From Desmodesmus armatus (lineage: Eukaryota > Chlorophyta > Chlorophyceae > Sphaeropleales > Scenedesmaceae): 64,000 nucleotides of DNA. The notes below the pieces were generated by a model, which was not told where the DNA came from, did no database searches, and saw only the letters and a program-made list of their open reading frames with translations. Numbering within the stretch: the first letter of the stretch is position 1; each line of letters starts with the position of its first letter. The stretch spans positions 1-64,000 of the forward strand of contig VIIQ02000073.1 in the NCBI GenBank assembly GCA_007449985.2. The letters are read 5' to 3'. The position numbers and the translations under genes are program-made. This document shows positions 11,429 through 21,391 of this stretch, piece by piece.

Positions 11429-13749
11429 GGACACATTGGCATCATACCACTGCAGCAGCAACACCAAAACAGCAGTTGAGAATAAGGTGTGTGAGCGGCG
11501 AGGGTTGTGGAAGATGAGGTGAGGCAGCAGGCTGTTGGCGGCAGGAGGCCTGCCAGATGGCTGCATGCCCACTGAAAGTTACAACCCCCATGCAGCTGAC
11601 TAGAGTGGCCGCAACCGCCACGATGGCTTGTGTGAAGAGGCACACGTGCAACATCTGTGATGGCACACCCTTAAATGTGCTGGCAACAGTAGCCTGGCTG
11701 CTGCTGCTGCTGCTGCTGCATCAGCATCACCAGTCCACTGCTGCAGCTGTCAGGGACATGCCGCAGCCAGCCCACACAGGTGATGACCTTCAACTCTTGC
11801 TGCACCCGTTCTTGCTGCATCCTCATCGTCCCCTTACTGCTGCCACCCTCTCCTTCCTCCCTCCCTGCTGGCTTCCGCCATCCCCCCCCCCCCCCCCCCG
11901 CCCCTTACTCCCCCCTTCCCAACCCCCCCCCCCCCCACACACACACACACACACACCTCCCTCCCTCACCTGTGCTGACATGACTGTCTCAATGCTGTCT
12001 GCGATGAGGTCCCTGCTCTGCAGGCTGAAGCTCATGCCGTCAGTGCCCATGGAGATGCCGTCTGACACACCAATGGTGTTGAAACGGTAGCCAACCAGGC
12101 CAGCATCTTGCTGCAGGGACAGACACATATATGCACATACACACACATACACACGCACATTCTCAGCTCAGTACGACAGCTTTTTAGGGCGACACATTTG
12201 TAGGATGTATTTGAGATTCTGAATGTATGGTGTCTCTGTGTTGAACCCCGTGCACAGCAGCAGCCAGTGGGAGCAGGGTAACACTATGGTTGACAGAATG
12301 TACATCAGTGGTAGGAAAATGTGGCCAGGGTGTTATGACCCACACACAGAGTAAGAGTCTGTGCATGGCAAAGCATCTTGCCTTTGTTGTTGCAATCTGA
12401 CTGCAGACTGACCACACACGACGCGGGCAGAAAGCACGCAGTGTGGTAGCCTGATTATAACTGCGTAATAGCCTGCTGAACCCCGCCCAACCCTCACTGC
12501 TGCTGACATCCCCCCCCCCCCCCGCTCCACTGCCCACCTGCCTGACTACCCACCCCTCCCACACTAAAACCCAACACCTTTACTGCTGCTGCGTGCCTTC
12601 ACCCCTTCCCCTGTTCCACTGCACTAGCGCTGCTGTCTCACCCCTCACCCCTCACCCCCTCCCCCCCTCCCTCCCCCCCCCCCCTCCCCCCCCCCCCCCC
12701 CTCCCCCCCCCCCTCCTCACCCCCCCCCCCTCACCACTCCGGCCTTGACATGCTCTGCCAGGCTGAGGAGGTGCATGTTGCAGGGGTTGCCCTCGTACCA
12801 CATGGACGAAATGCCAACCTGGGGCTTACCCATGTCCTCCTCCTTGAGACCTGCAGCAGCAGCAGCAGCAGGCCAGGGTTGACAGGTGGTTTACAGGTGG
12901 CACCCAAGCTTGGGGGCAGTAAGGGCGACGTATACAAAGCAACAACACCACTGGATTACTCTGATACATAGCACAATCGTTAGCGATGCAACCCCAGGGC
13001 ACACAGAGGGTTCAGAGACAAAGCGATTCTGCTGCCTGCCGCTGCTGCCTCGGCTGCATGGACCCCAGACATGCTGTCAGCTTCTAGTGTGGCTGTGTGG
13101 GCTGTGTGCCACTGGTGTGCTGAAGTGTGTAGCCTACAGCAGGCTGCTAGGGTTGGCAGCTGTTCCCACTCCTGCCGCTGCTGTCTGCCAACCAAGCTGG
13201 ATGATCTGCACCCCTGCCGCACCTGTTGCATACAACATGGCCTGGGATGCTCCCTGGCTCTTGGGCTGTGTGATGCGGCTGCTGTACTTGTTCAGGCCTG
13301 CACACACACCCAAAGTCAGAGCATTCATACGTTGCACCTGGCAGCATTTTAGAGCTGAGGGTTCATGCAGCTTTGGGGACTTCTGCAATGGCTCTGGAAC
13401 ATCTTGATACTGTGATACGGCTGCATCCTGAGCAGCCAGCTACAGTTTCATCTCGCGGTCAATACTTCTGATTAACGCTTGCAATTATTGGCCTGCCAGA
13501 TGAGCCACCAGTGTGCCTCTCATGCTCCCGCTGCTGCCACTGCTGCTGTTGTGGGTGGGATTGTGTGCTTCCGGCCAAGTGGGCTGGCTGAGCTGCACAG
13601 ATCGCACGCATACGTCTTAATTATGTGTTTAGCATACCTGCTGGAACATCAGATGCCTGAGCGCGGACGGCCGTCACACTCCTACGAGACCTCCTCTGCT
13701 GCTGCTGGGGCCGCAGCCCACAGCCCGGCTTCTGCTGTGTGAGCTGCAT
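4291..13749 (-). CDS. ilvD: dihydroxy-acid dehydratase, plastid (14 exons)
   Basis: Dehydrates 2,3-dihydroxy-isovalerate and dihydroxy-methylvalerate in valine, leucine and isoleucine synthesis, using an Fe-S cluster. Exons, 5' to 3': 13638-13749, 13223-13297, 12735-12850, 11970-12110, 11276-11449, 10699-10903, 10173-10267, 9728-9822, 9232-9291, 8673-8748, 8118-8298, 5870-5955, 5072-5261, 4291-4476. The product is about 597 residues, normal for the plant enzyme. Cluster cysteines are visible in [17 protein letters not shown] and [12 protein letters not shown]. Other family signatures are [49 protein letters not shown] and the tail ending GCVTDS. Exon 1 encodes an Arg/Gln/Ser-rich transit peptide ending VTAVRAQA. 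Frame fails by one base in exon 5 (near 11372, expected RPSIMVYGG) and exon 11 (near 8258, expected SPGQDVVLP), both at C runs. An essential gene with otherwise intact exons argues for sequence error. Confidence 0.95.
4621..4702 (-). repeat. duplicate copy of the start of dehydratase exon 14
   Basis: This 82-bp segment matches 4395-4476, the first part of the last dehydratase exon. It reads [19 protein letters not shown] and onward, against [19 protein letters not shown] in the real exon. It keeps a usable acceptor (CTATGCAG) in the same phase. Read through, it would end about 11 codons later at a stop near 4586, without the conserved C terminus. It is either a relic of tandem duplication or an alternative, truncating last exon. 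Confidence 0.85.
4987..5012 (-). repeat. ghost copy of the 3' end of dehydratase exon 13
   Basis: It repeats the exon end that encodes GGPIALVK (real copy near 5072-5097) in the changed form GGSSALVK. The GTGAGG donor is lost: the copy runs into a T run and then a G run on the minus strand. It lies inside intron 13. Confidence 0.75.
5355..5440 (-). repeat. ghost copy of the 5' end of dehydratase exon 13
   Basis: It resembles 5225-5305, the acceptor and first codons ([13 protein letters not shown]) of exon 13 plus the CA-rich flank. Here the frame reads through a degraded [10 protein letters not shown]. The acceptor-like CCTGCAG is still present. It lies in intron 12. Confidence 0.75.
6141..6210. 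repeat. (CACT)n microsatellite
   Basis: About 17 uninterrupted copies of CACT, inside intron 11 of the dehydratase gene and immediately beside an inverted repeat. Confidence 0.95.
6209..6274. repeat. inverted repeat, 16-bp perfect arms
   Basis: The arms TGATCATGACACTTTG and CAAAGTGTCATGATCA are separated by about 32 bp, forming a hairpin. It abuts the CACT microsatellite. Confidence 0.9.
6289..6311. repeat. perfect short palindrome
   Basis: TTCAGCCTGTT and its reverse complement are separated by a single C. It belongs to the same palindrome cluster as its neighbours. Confidence 0.9.
6347..6482. repeat. long imperfect inverted repeat, about 60-bp arms
   Basis: The left arm (6347-6407) and right arm (6421-6482) share blocks such as CAATCCCCAA, TCAGCCTGCTCGACAA and GGCTATGCC-like sequence in opposite orientation around a small loop. 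This makes a cruciform or foldback structure just upstream of the LINE remnant. Confidence 0.8.
6640..7713 (+). mobile_element. truncated non-LTR (LINE) retrotransposon, C-terminal part of ORF2
   Basis: The open frame after a C tract encodes the region just downstream of a LINE reverse-transcriptase core. It begins [18 protein letters not shown], the typical thumb segment, and continues with the helical region usual for these elements. It ends with a zinc-knuckle-like block: C-R-L-C, then about 30 residues later [11 protein letters not shown]. The stop is at 7711-7713. The catalytic RT domain (FADD motif) and endonuclease are absent, so this is a 5'-truncated dead copy. It lies antisense in intron 11 of the dehydratase gene, between exons at 8118 and 5955. 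The sequence from 7714 to about 7920 may be the element's 3' tail; no poly(A) or clear target duplication is visible. Confidence 0.8.
8500..8625 (-). repeat. two ghost copies of the 3' end of dehydratase exon 10
   Basis: The end of exon 10 and its donor (8660-8700 region, encoding [10 protein letters not shown]) recur twice in intron 10, near 8500-8545 and 8583-8625. Shared blocks are TCACCTGTGACTGTGCGGC and TTTCCATGCAACG. Each copy is followed on the plus strand by a C tract, as is the real exon. Confidence 0.75.
9093..9122 (-). repeat. ghost copy of the 3' end of dehydratase exon 9
   Basis: It repeats the MEDMHK-encoding exon end plus donor found at 9228-9262 (GTACCTTGTGCATGTCCTC on the plus strand) as GTACCTTGTGCATATCCTC. 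It lies in intron 9, about 130 bp downstream in transcript terms. Confidence 0.8.
9600..9727 (-). repeat. poly(G)-rich tract after the exon 8 donor (poly-C on plus strand)
   Basis: On the transcript strand the intron opens GTGAGG and passes directly into a G run of more than 15, with further G runs behind. Comparable tracts follow the donors of exons 3, 4, 7, 9, 10, 12 and 13. Exact lengths cannot be trusted if homopolymers are undercalled. Confidence 0.8.
10286..10414. repeat. about 30-bp tandem repeat, 4 copies
   Basis: Four degenerate units of the form CACTCTTTCTGCTGGCCTGA-GTAGA-ctgt lie in intron 6 of the dehydratase gene, just upstream (transcript sense) of exon 7. Confidence 0.85.
11003..11047 (-). 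repeat. ghost copy of the 5' end of dehydratase exon 6
   Basis: It repeats the acceptor, the codons for [10 protein letters not shown] and the preceding C-rich tract of exon 6 (real copy 10875-10915). It lies upstream in intron 5. The CTACAG acceptor is preserved, so cryptic use is possible. Confidence 0.85.
11117..11180 (-). repeat. ghost copy of the 3' end of dehydratase exon 5
   Basis: The exon 5 end encoding [17 protein letters not shown] (real copy 11275-11330) recurs as [19 protein letters not shown] in intron 5. The following donor is lost. Confidence 0.85.
12655..12733 (-). repeat. C/G homopolymer tract after the exon 3 donor
   Basis: The plus strand shows about 75 bp of almost pure C with scattered T, ending at TCACC, the reverse of a GTGAGG donor. 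The transcript therefore carries a G tract from the fifth intron base. Lengths are uncertain. Confidence 0.85.
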
Positions 13750-15233
13750 GTTTTCGGGTCTCTCGGATGGTGAGAAAGTGCACGGATTGCAGCGCGACCT
13801 CCACGGTTGCGATCTACGTTGCCCAAGTCACCTGCCCTGAGTCAGTTGACTCGGTTTGACTTGAGCAGGGTGATGCGTGCCAATTTGTCTCTTCCTGATG
13901 CCAAACACATAGATGTGATGCATCAGTGTCACAGCATTGATGCAACATCGTACGCAGAACGAACATCAATTGTGCCTGCAGGCCATCCGTAGGGAAGCCA
14001 CAGCAGTCTGTCATCGGTGTGTGTTTGTCAGAATCACCTGTTGCCAGCCTAAAAGTATGCTCCTCATCTGCTCAAGCTGCCAACTGTCCACCAGCTGTTT
14101 CGCTGACGATCAGCAATAGAAGTTGTGCACTTCTGCAGCTTCTGCATCAGCAGGCACACAGCAATCCTACTAGGTCAACACTCTGCTGCGTCAGCGCGCG
14201 CACTGCATGCTGTGACTGCACCACGTGAAGTGTGTGAGATAACCACACCATCAAAACCCACTCTGCCACCAACGTATGAAACGACCGTGCGCACTATTAC
14301 ATCAGTGACACATGCACCAGGGCCCACTCCTTACAACGAAATGCCACCAAAAGACGTAACTGCCCCTCTACTGACCGCCCAATCTGGTTGATTCCAGTTC
14401 AAGTAGTCTCACAACAGACACCAGAAAGACGATGCTAGGAGTGAAAAGGGTGCCGCAACTCCAACACTGACAGTCGTGTCCTGTGCATGTCAGCCTGCTG
14501 ACCTGGTAATGGATAGTAGCTGCGGGTGACAAACAGCAACCATGAAAGTAGCGCATGTCCAGCTAGAACATGCTATGCATTGCACGGCAACACTGCCATG
14601 GTTGATTAGCATGCAGCAAGCAGTAGCGGCCTCGCACTGCTGCATCATGCCCCTTTGTCGGTCCTGAAGCAAAGCATGCATCTGCCCAGATTCAGCAACT
14701 ACCAATTTGGGGTTTGTGGTGTTGGATTACAACACTGCACCCATGCTCCCCTTGCAACACAACAACGTGCAGTAAACTTACACACTGAAGCCGACACCCC
14801 CTATAGCTATTGCAACGACGTACGATGCTTTGAAGGATGATACAGCAAGCATGGGTGTGCTTGAGCCCACATTGCGCAACAAAACAACACAATACTCTTC
14901 ACCTAAACTGCCCTGTACTACAACCCAACACAACTTGCTAAGCAACACCAAACAAAGTTGGATTCCAGGCTCCCCCCAGAGGAGGTACATTGATAGTACA
15001 TGATGGTGTCGGTTGTCAGGCCTGCTGATTGGTTGGTAACCAATTATGGCCTACAGCAAGAGTCCCTGCACCTGACTCCTCACCTAGTCACTCGCTACAC
15101 GGCTGTAGCAGTGCAAGCCAGCTGGCAAGTACCGTCACCACAAAACCACGCAGCAGCTGCAGCTGCTGACAAACGTGCATGACTGCAGTCGCCGCAAACA
15201 CAACCATGACTTGGCTGCCACCCTCAGGATGGG
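13750..15233. other. intergenic, no gene recognised
   Basis: About 1.5 kb between the dehydratase start and the stop of the next minus-strand gene. It should hold the dehydratase promoter and the fasciclin-amidase 3' untranslated region. I see no conserved motif. Confidence 0.5.
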
Positions 15234-18200
15234 TCAACCTATGAACACTTTACTGTCCCTGTCATCCCCACTGCCCCCAGGGGCAGGTAATGGAGGCCGC
15301 TGCAGGTGCACATCGGTCACCGACTGGAACGCCGCCCCCACAACAATGGCATACACATCAGCACCAGGCAGTGCGAGCAGTGAATTCACTTTCGGCTGCC
15401 TCCAGGCACTACGGGGCTGCTGCCTGTCGTCATCGCTGCTGCTGCTGCTGCTGCTGCTGGGGCTGGGGTTTGTGCTGTCCATGCTTTGCACACCATCGGC
15501 ACTAGGTGTGTCGGTGGAGTCACCGCCACTCTGCTGTAGTGACCTGCGCAGCCGCCGTCTATCGCCACTGCTGCTGCCATTGCTGCTGCCGCCACTGCTG
15601 CCCCCACTGCTGCCGCCACTGCTGCCGCCGCTGCTGCCACCATTGCCCCTCCTGTTTGGCCCTTGCACGGGCTCTGCATCAGCAAATGTTGACTCCCCCA
15701 TTTCAACAGGGAGCAGGACCTGCACAGTGGACATCACAGCAAAGGCAAGGTTTGTTGGCAGCTGTTAGCTGATGCTGTAGGAGTGGTGCATGTTGACAGT
15801 GCAGGTGCACCAATCTTCCCGTCGCCTCAACTTTAAAGGTGCAGGAGCTCAGGTAATGCTGTACACCTGTCAGACTCTGAGGTATTTTCAATCGTGTGTG
15901 CCACACCTGCTCCGTCTCCAGATGGGGACTCCGAGCCACCAGCTTCCTTGTGGCAGCTGCACCTATCTCAATGAGCAGCCTCACGAAAGCTGTCACAGCA
16001 GCTGCCCAGCCTTGACAAGACGATATCTGCAACAACTGCTCTAGTATGACTGTGAGCCTAGATAATCCCTTCGCCGGGAAGGTGTGAAACCTGCATGTGA
16101 TGATCAGCACAACCCTTACCTCAGGCATGTCCAGCAGTCCCGCCAGTCCATCCAACCCCACAGCGCTCCTGGCAGGCTTCAGCAGCACCTGAATGCCATG
16201 ACCCTCAAAGTACTGCCGCGTCTGCTGCAACAGCAGCGCGCGCAGCTGGTGCGCGCGCAGGTACGTCGCCGCAGGCGCAAGCTGCCCCAGCTGAATCGAC
16301 GGCCACCAATGATTCCGCTGACTAATAAAACCCTCGAGCCACAGCCCTTCGTAGCTGATCGCGACTTCGGCTTGCATGATGGTTGGTAGGACGTCGCGAA
16401 CCATTGCTGAACTGCCTGGGGGAGGCAGGGGGCCCTTGAGGCATGCAGGAGAGAGTGACCTCAGCACAGACAGCAACCGAGGGCTTGTCCCATGCAAGTA
16501 GCCGATGCACAGGTCCGCCATGCGTGGGAGCTGAAGGAAAGTGGCGGGAAACACGGAGCTGCTCGAACCTGCAGGAGAGGCGTTCGTGCTGGTGCTGGTC
16601 GCCAGATCTTGCTGCTGTGGGGATGCTGTGATGTTGAAGGCGGCTGCCTGCATGGGGTCTTGCCTATGCAGACGAGGTGTGCTGGGTGCTGAGCAGCAGG
16701 ATGTGCTACTGCTGTTGCTGTTACTGTTGGTGTTGGTGCTGGTGCTGGCAAGGGTAGGGGTGCTGCTGGTCGCATGTGTGTCCATAAGGGCATCTGCCAC
16801 GACTGCACAGTCCAGCACTTGACGGCAGAAGATACCGGTCTTGTCAAGGGTGTGAGAGACCTGCAGGCATGCAAGGATGCAGGAACGCAGGATCGCAGAA
16901 GAGGAGGGACACAGGAAGCATCATGTGTTGTAGCCGGCTGGGCTGTGTCACCCTCGCCGAGCATGCCATGAAGTGCATGCAAGGCAACTGCTGCTGAGGT
17001 TGTTGGGTATGTGTTCAATACGGGACAGGTTCTATGCACTTTTTAGCATATCTAACTTCAAACATTGAAACGTAACAGTCCAAAATATAATTGAAACGTA
17101 ACAGTCCAAAATAACATATGTCTGATTAGACAGGGGCACCGAAAGCAGGTTGCAGCATGCATGCTGGGCTGCCAAGCACCACATTGCTGCAGCTGCACCC
17201 CACCTGCAGCATGCCGTTGTTGGGTATGGTGCCTCCTGTTGGCCTGTAGGCAGTGACTCCCACAGTGCTGGCAGGACACACGATGGAACCCCAGGTCTCA
17301 CTGCCAACGGCAAACGGCAGCAGCCCTGCAGCAAGCATGACACACGGCAGTGGGGCAACCTTGCAAAGCAGTCTGACCAGGTAGTGTAGGGTTGAGTTTG
17401 ATGGGCCTTTTGGGTTTGAGGCTTGGGTTCACCCAAATCCTCATCTCTGTACTACACATATCATATGCATATAACTCAAGGATAATACAAGGCAGCCATT
17501 GGCGATACTGGCAGTGACTCCGAGTCCCCGCACTTCTAGAAGCCACTGAGTGCGACGTATGCACACAGCAGATGCTGCCAAGTCATCAACTTGCATGGCA
17601 TGCAACTCGTGAATCTGCTGCCATTGTTGCCACTGCTGCCACTGCTACCTGCTGCCACTGCTGCTGCCACCCTACCCTACCTGCTGCCACTGCTGCTGCA
17701 GACCCTGCGCTGCTGCCGCAGCTGCCGGTGCCCACGTTCCAGGGGTTGCGTGTGGTGATGCCGTCAAACCAGGTGTCACCCCATGCCAGCTCCCCTGTGG
17801 CCGTCTTGGCTAGCAGCACAGCACCAGAATCGCCTGACAGGGCACTGTATGCCCACGATGGCTGCAGCAGTACAGAACGTTGGTCGTCATTTTGTTGGGT
17901 TTTATTGACAAGCACAACAAATGCTGGCAACTTGTATTGGAGGTATCCTGCCTTGCTATTGTTTTTTTAGCAAGGCAGGCACTGGCAGTAGCAGTCAATT
18001 GGGGTGCAGGCTGCCTCAGCAGTTCCCTCTCCCTTCCCTCCGCCCCCTCCCCTCCCCTTGACCCCAACTCTTCCTGTTGGCCACCCCTCTTCCCAGGCCA
18101 TTTCACATTCCTCTGCCCCCCCCCTTCTCACCGTGTCAATGGTCCTGTTCCTCAGAGCCGCCAGCCCCCAGCTGGTTGGGTAGCCCGGCACAGCAAACAG

Positions 18201-19304
18201 GTCCTTCAACCCCCAAGGCACCCCACTCAACAAGCTGCTGTTGCCGCCACTGCTGCCACCACCACTGCTGCCACCGTCACTGCTGCTGCTGCCATTGCTG
18301 CCAGCAGGTCGTGCGTCAAGCGTTGCCTGTGCCGCAGCTGCCTGTTGATCTGCCAGGGCATCTGTGTAGGTCACCACTGCATTCAGGGAGCTGTCGTAAA
18401 GCTTCAGATGCTGCCTGAATGCTGCAGCAAGCTGCTGGGGACTGACTGACTGCTCGGCTAGAAGCTTGGCCAGCTGGGTGAGGGGCAGGAACACAAGGCT
18501 GTCTGGTGCAAGATCGCTGCTGCCGCTGCTGCCATTGCTGCCATTGCTGCCAGTGGTGGTGCTGGTGTTGCTGTCTGGCGGCTGGGAGCTGGCTCTGCTG
18601 GCGTCTGCAGTTGCAGTTGGTGTGGGTGAGGCTGCTGGGGCTGGTGATGCACCATTGGCAGCTGGGGAGGGGGCTGAGAAGATGGAGAGGGAGGGAGTGG
18701 GGGAGGGGGAAGGAGAAGGGGAGGGAGAAGGAGAGGGAGATGGGAAGGGAGATGGGGACGGGGAGTGAGACCGGGAGGGGGAGGGGGAGGGAGAGGGGGA
18801 AGGAGAGGGAGAGGGTGAATCAGCAGGAGAGGGGGAGGGGGACGGAGAGGGGGAAGGAGAGGGGGAAGGAGAGGGTGAGGGTGCATCAGCAGGAGAGGGG
18901 GAGGGGGAAGGGGAGGGAAAGGGCGAGGGTGCATCAGCAGGAGAGGGGGAGGGGGAAGGAGAGGGAAAGGGGGAGGGTGCATCAGCAGGAGAGGGGGAGG
19001 GGGAAGGAGAGGGAGAGGGAGACGGTGAATCAGCAGGAGAGGGTGAGGGAGAGGGGGAGGGGGAAGGAGAGGAAGAGGGTGAATCAGCAGCAGAGGGGGA
19101 GGAAGGAGGGGACGATTCAAAAGCACCAGGGCCGAATACAGCGCGAGCCTCACCCTGTATCCAGCCCTCAGGACTGCTGCCACTGCTGCCACTGCTGCCA
19201 TCACCACTGCCGCTGTTGTCACCGCCACTCTGCTTGAGGGCCCTGCGCAGCCGCCTTCTGCTTCCACTGCCGCCGCTACTGCTGCTGCTGTTCCCAACTT
19301 CTTG

Positions 19305-19335
<31 letters not shown>

Positions 19336-20163
19336 GTCAAAAGGGCTGCTGCAACACCAGGAGCCAAACTGCTGGCATCCAACAGGCTGAGACTTGGGTA
19401 CAGCTGATATGGTGAGAGCCCAACTAGCCATGTGCTGATATCATCATGGATGCCGCTGCACAAACCGCCAGACCGCTCAGGCAAGCAGGCAGCCCCACAG
19501 CCTGTCCCGCTGCCTGTAGCACCAGCTGGTACCGGAGGGGTAGAACAGCTGCTGAGGCTGACACTGGGACCACTGCTGCTGCTGCTGTTGCTGCTGCTGT
19601 TGCTGCTGCAGACAGGTGAACAAGGTGCATTGAGGCATGTGCTGGACCAATCAGCCAATGGGCAACTCTGGAGGGTACTGGGTTGCTGCAGGTTGCTGCC
19701 CCGCCGGCTTGGCCCTGCTGCTGCATTCCCCCAACAGTCCCGCTCATTGACCACAGCACCCTGGACGTTGCTGCTGCTGCTGCTGCTGCTGCTGGCGGCT
19801 GCAGCATCCGGCACTCTATGCACCCGCCTGAGGGACTCTGGGTCAAACACAGCAGCAGGGTTCAGCACTGCTGCTGATACCCACGCACTGATTGCTTCGG
19901 TTGTCATCAGGTTTGCTGCCAATGCATCCTGCATCTGCATCTGAATCAGCAGCTGCTGCCGCCGCGCACGCGTCTCAGCCACAAAAGCAGGCACAACGCT
20001 GCTTCCCGGGCCGCTGACATCCGATCCAGCAGTGGATTCTGTAGAATCTGACGCCCCATTTGCAGGCGATGGGGACGGGGATGGCGAGGGGGTTGGGGAG
20101 GGGGTGGGAGGGACATACATGGGACCTTGCTGAAGCCTTCTGAGCCTACCACTCTTGTGCCAG

Positions 20164-20212
<49 letters not shown>

Positions 20213-21355
20213 GTTTCCTGAGCCTACCCCTGCCTCCGTCACCAGTCTGTGGGGAATCTCCACCAGCAGTACTGCCACTGCCACTGCTGCTGCTGCTGCT
20301 GCCACTGGCCCCACCACCCTGAGGAGGCCTTGCCCAATTGCTGCCGCTGCTGCTGCTGCTGCCATTGCTGCCACTGGTGTCACTAGTGCTGCCACTGGCA
20401 TCTCCTGCACTGCTGCTGCCTCTTGGTGGGCGAGCCCAGTTACTGCTGCCGCTGCTGCTGCCACTGCTGCCGCCTTCGCCTGGCGGCCGCTGCTCTTGCA
20501 GGCCCTGGCCATCAGTAGTTCCTGGCGCAACACCAGTACTGCTGCTTGCATTCAATGCACTGCCTGCTGTACCGCCACTGCCACCCATTCCTGCAGTACT
20601 AGTACCGCCTGGGATTGAAGACTGTTCCCAGTAGTTTGCATCGGGGTCTAGGTACACAGCTGACAGCAGAGCATGCTCGTCCTCAGGGCCCCAGCCAAAG
20701 GCCCCCCTGAGTCGTGCTGCTGTCATTCTGTTGACAACCTCATCGTGATCAGTCAGCACTGAATCCACAGGGATGGCCAGGGTGTTTGTGGGGCTCATGA
20801 GGAAGGGGCGAGCTAGGGCGCTGCCGCCCTGGCCTACGTGCAGCAGCGGTGGGGTGGGGCTGCTGCTGCTGCTGCTGCTGCTGGGGAAGGATGAGCTGGT
20901 GCTGTTGGTGCTGTTTGGTGTTGTGGAGGTGCGCGTGGGGTGGATGATGTGGGCCAGGCGGTGAGCCGCTGGGCCGGGGGGTAGCTGGGATACCTGCGGG
21001 TAAATGAAATACAACATGATGTCAATGGTGGTAAACTGTCGATGGTTGTAAACATCAGGTGTTGTGTACTTTTTAAGTGTTGTATACTGGCAGAGACCCG
21101 CCGGACTCCACAGGACCTGAGTTAGGGGATGGGAGTTCAGGGTTCAGGTTTGAGGTCGCTTCGACAAGTCCTAGGCCCATAGGCCAATCAGCAGTTCCAG
21201 CAGTACTGGGTCATACCTGTATGTAACTGCCCAGCGCTGTCTTGAGCACCAGTGAGTTGAATACCAGTGGGTTGCTGCTGCGCTCCAGCAGCTGACTGTT
21301 GATGTCACCCTCACCATCCAACAGGTGAGGCTGGCGGGCAGGGATGACTGCAGGG

Positions 21356-21391
<36 letters not shown>

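Noticed and set aside
18660..19130. Regular repeats considered as a CRISPR-like array
   Set aside because: The units are adjacent, in frame and without unique spacers, and the genome is eukaryotic.
18506..19237. Arg/Glu/Gly-rich plus-strand frame opposite the Ser-Pro region
   Set aside because: It is the antisense shadow of the Ser-Pro minisatellite in fasciclin-amidase exon 4.
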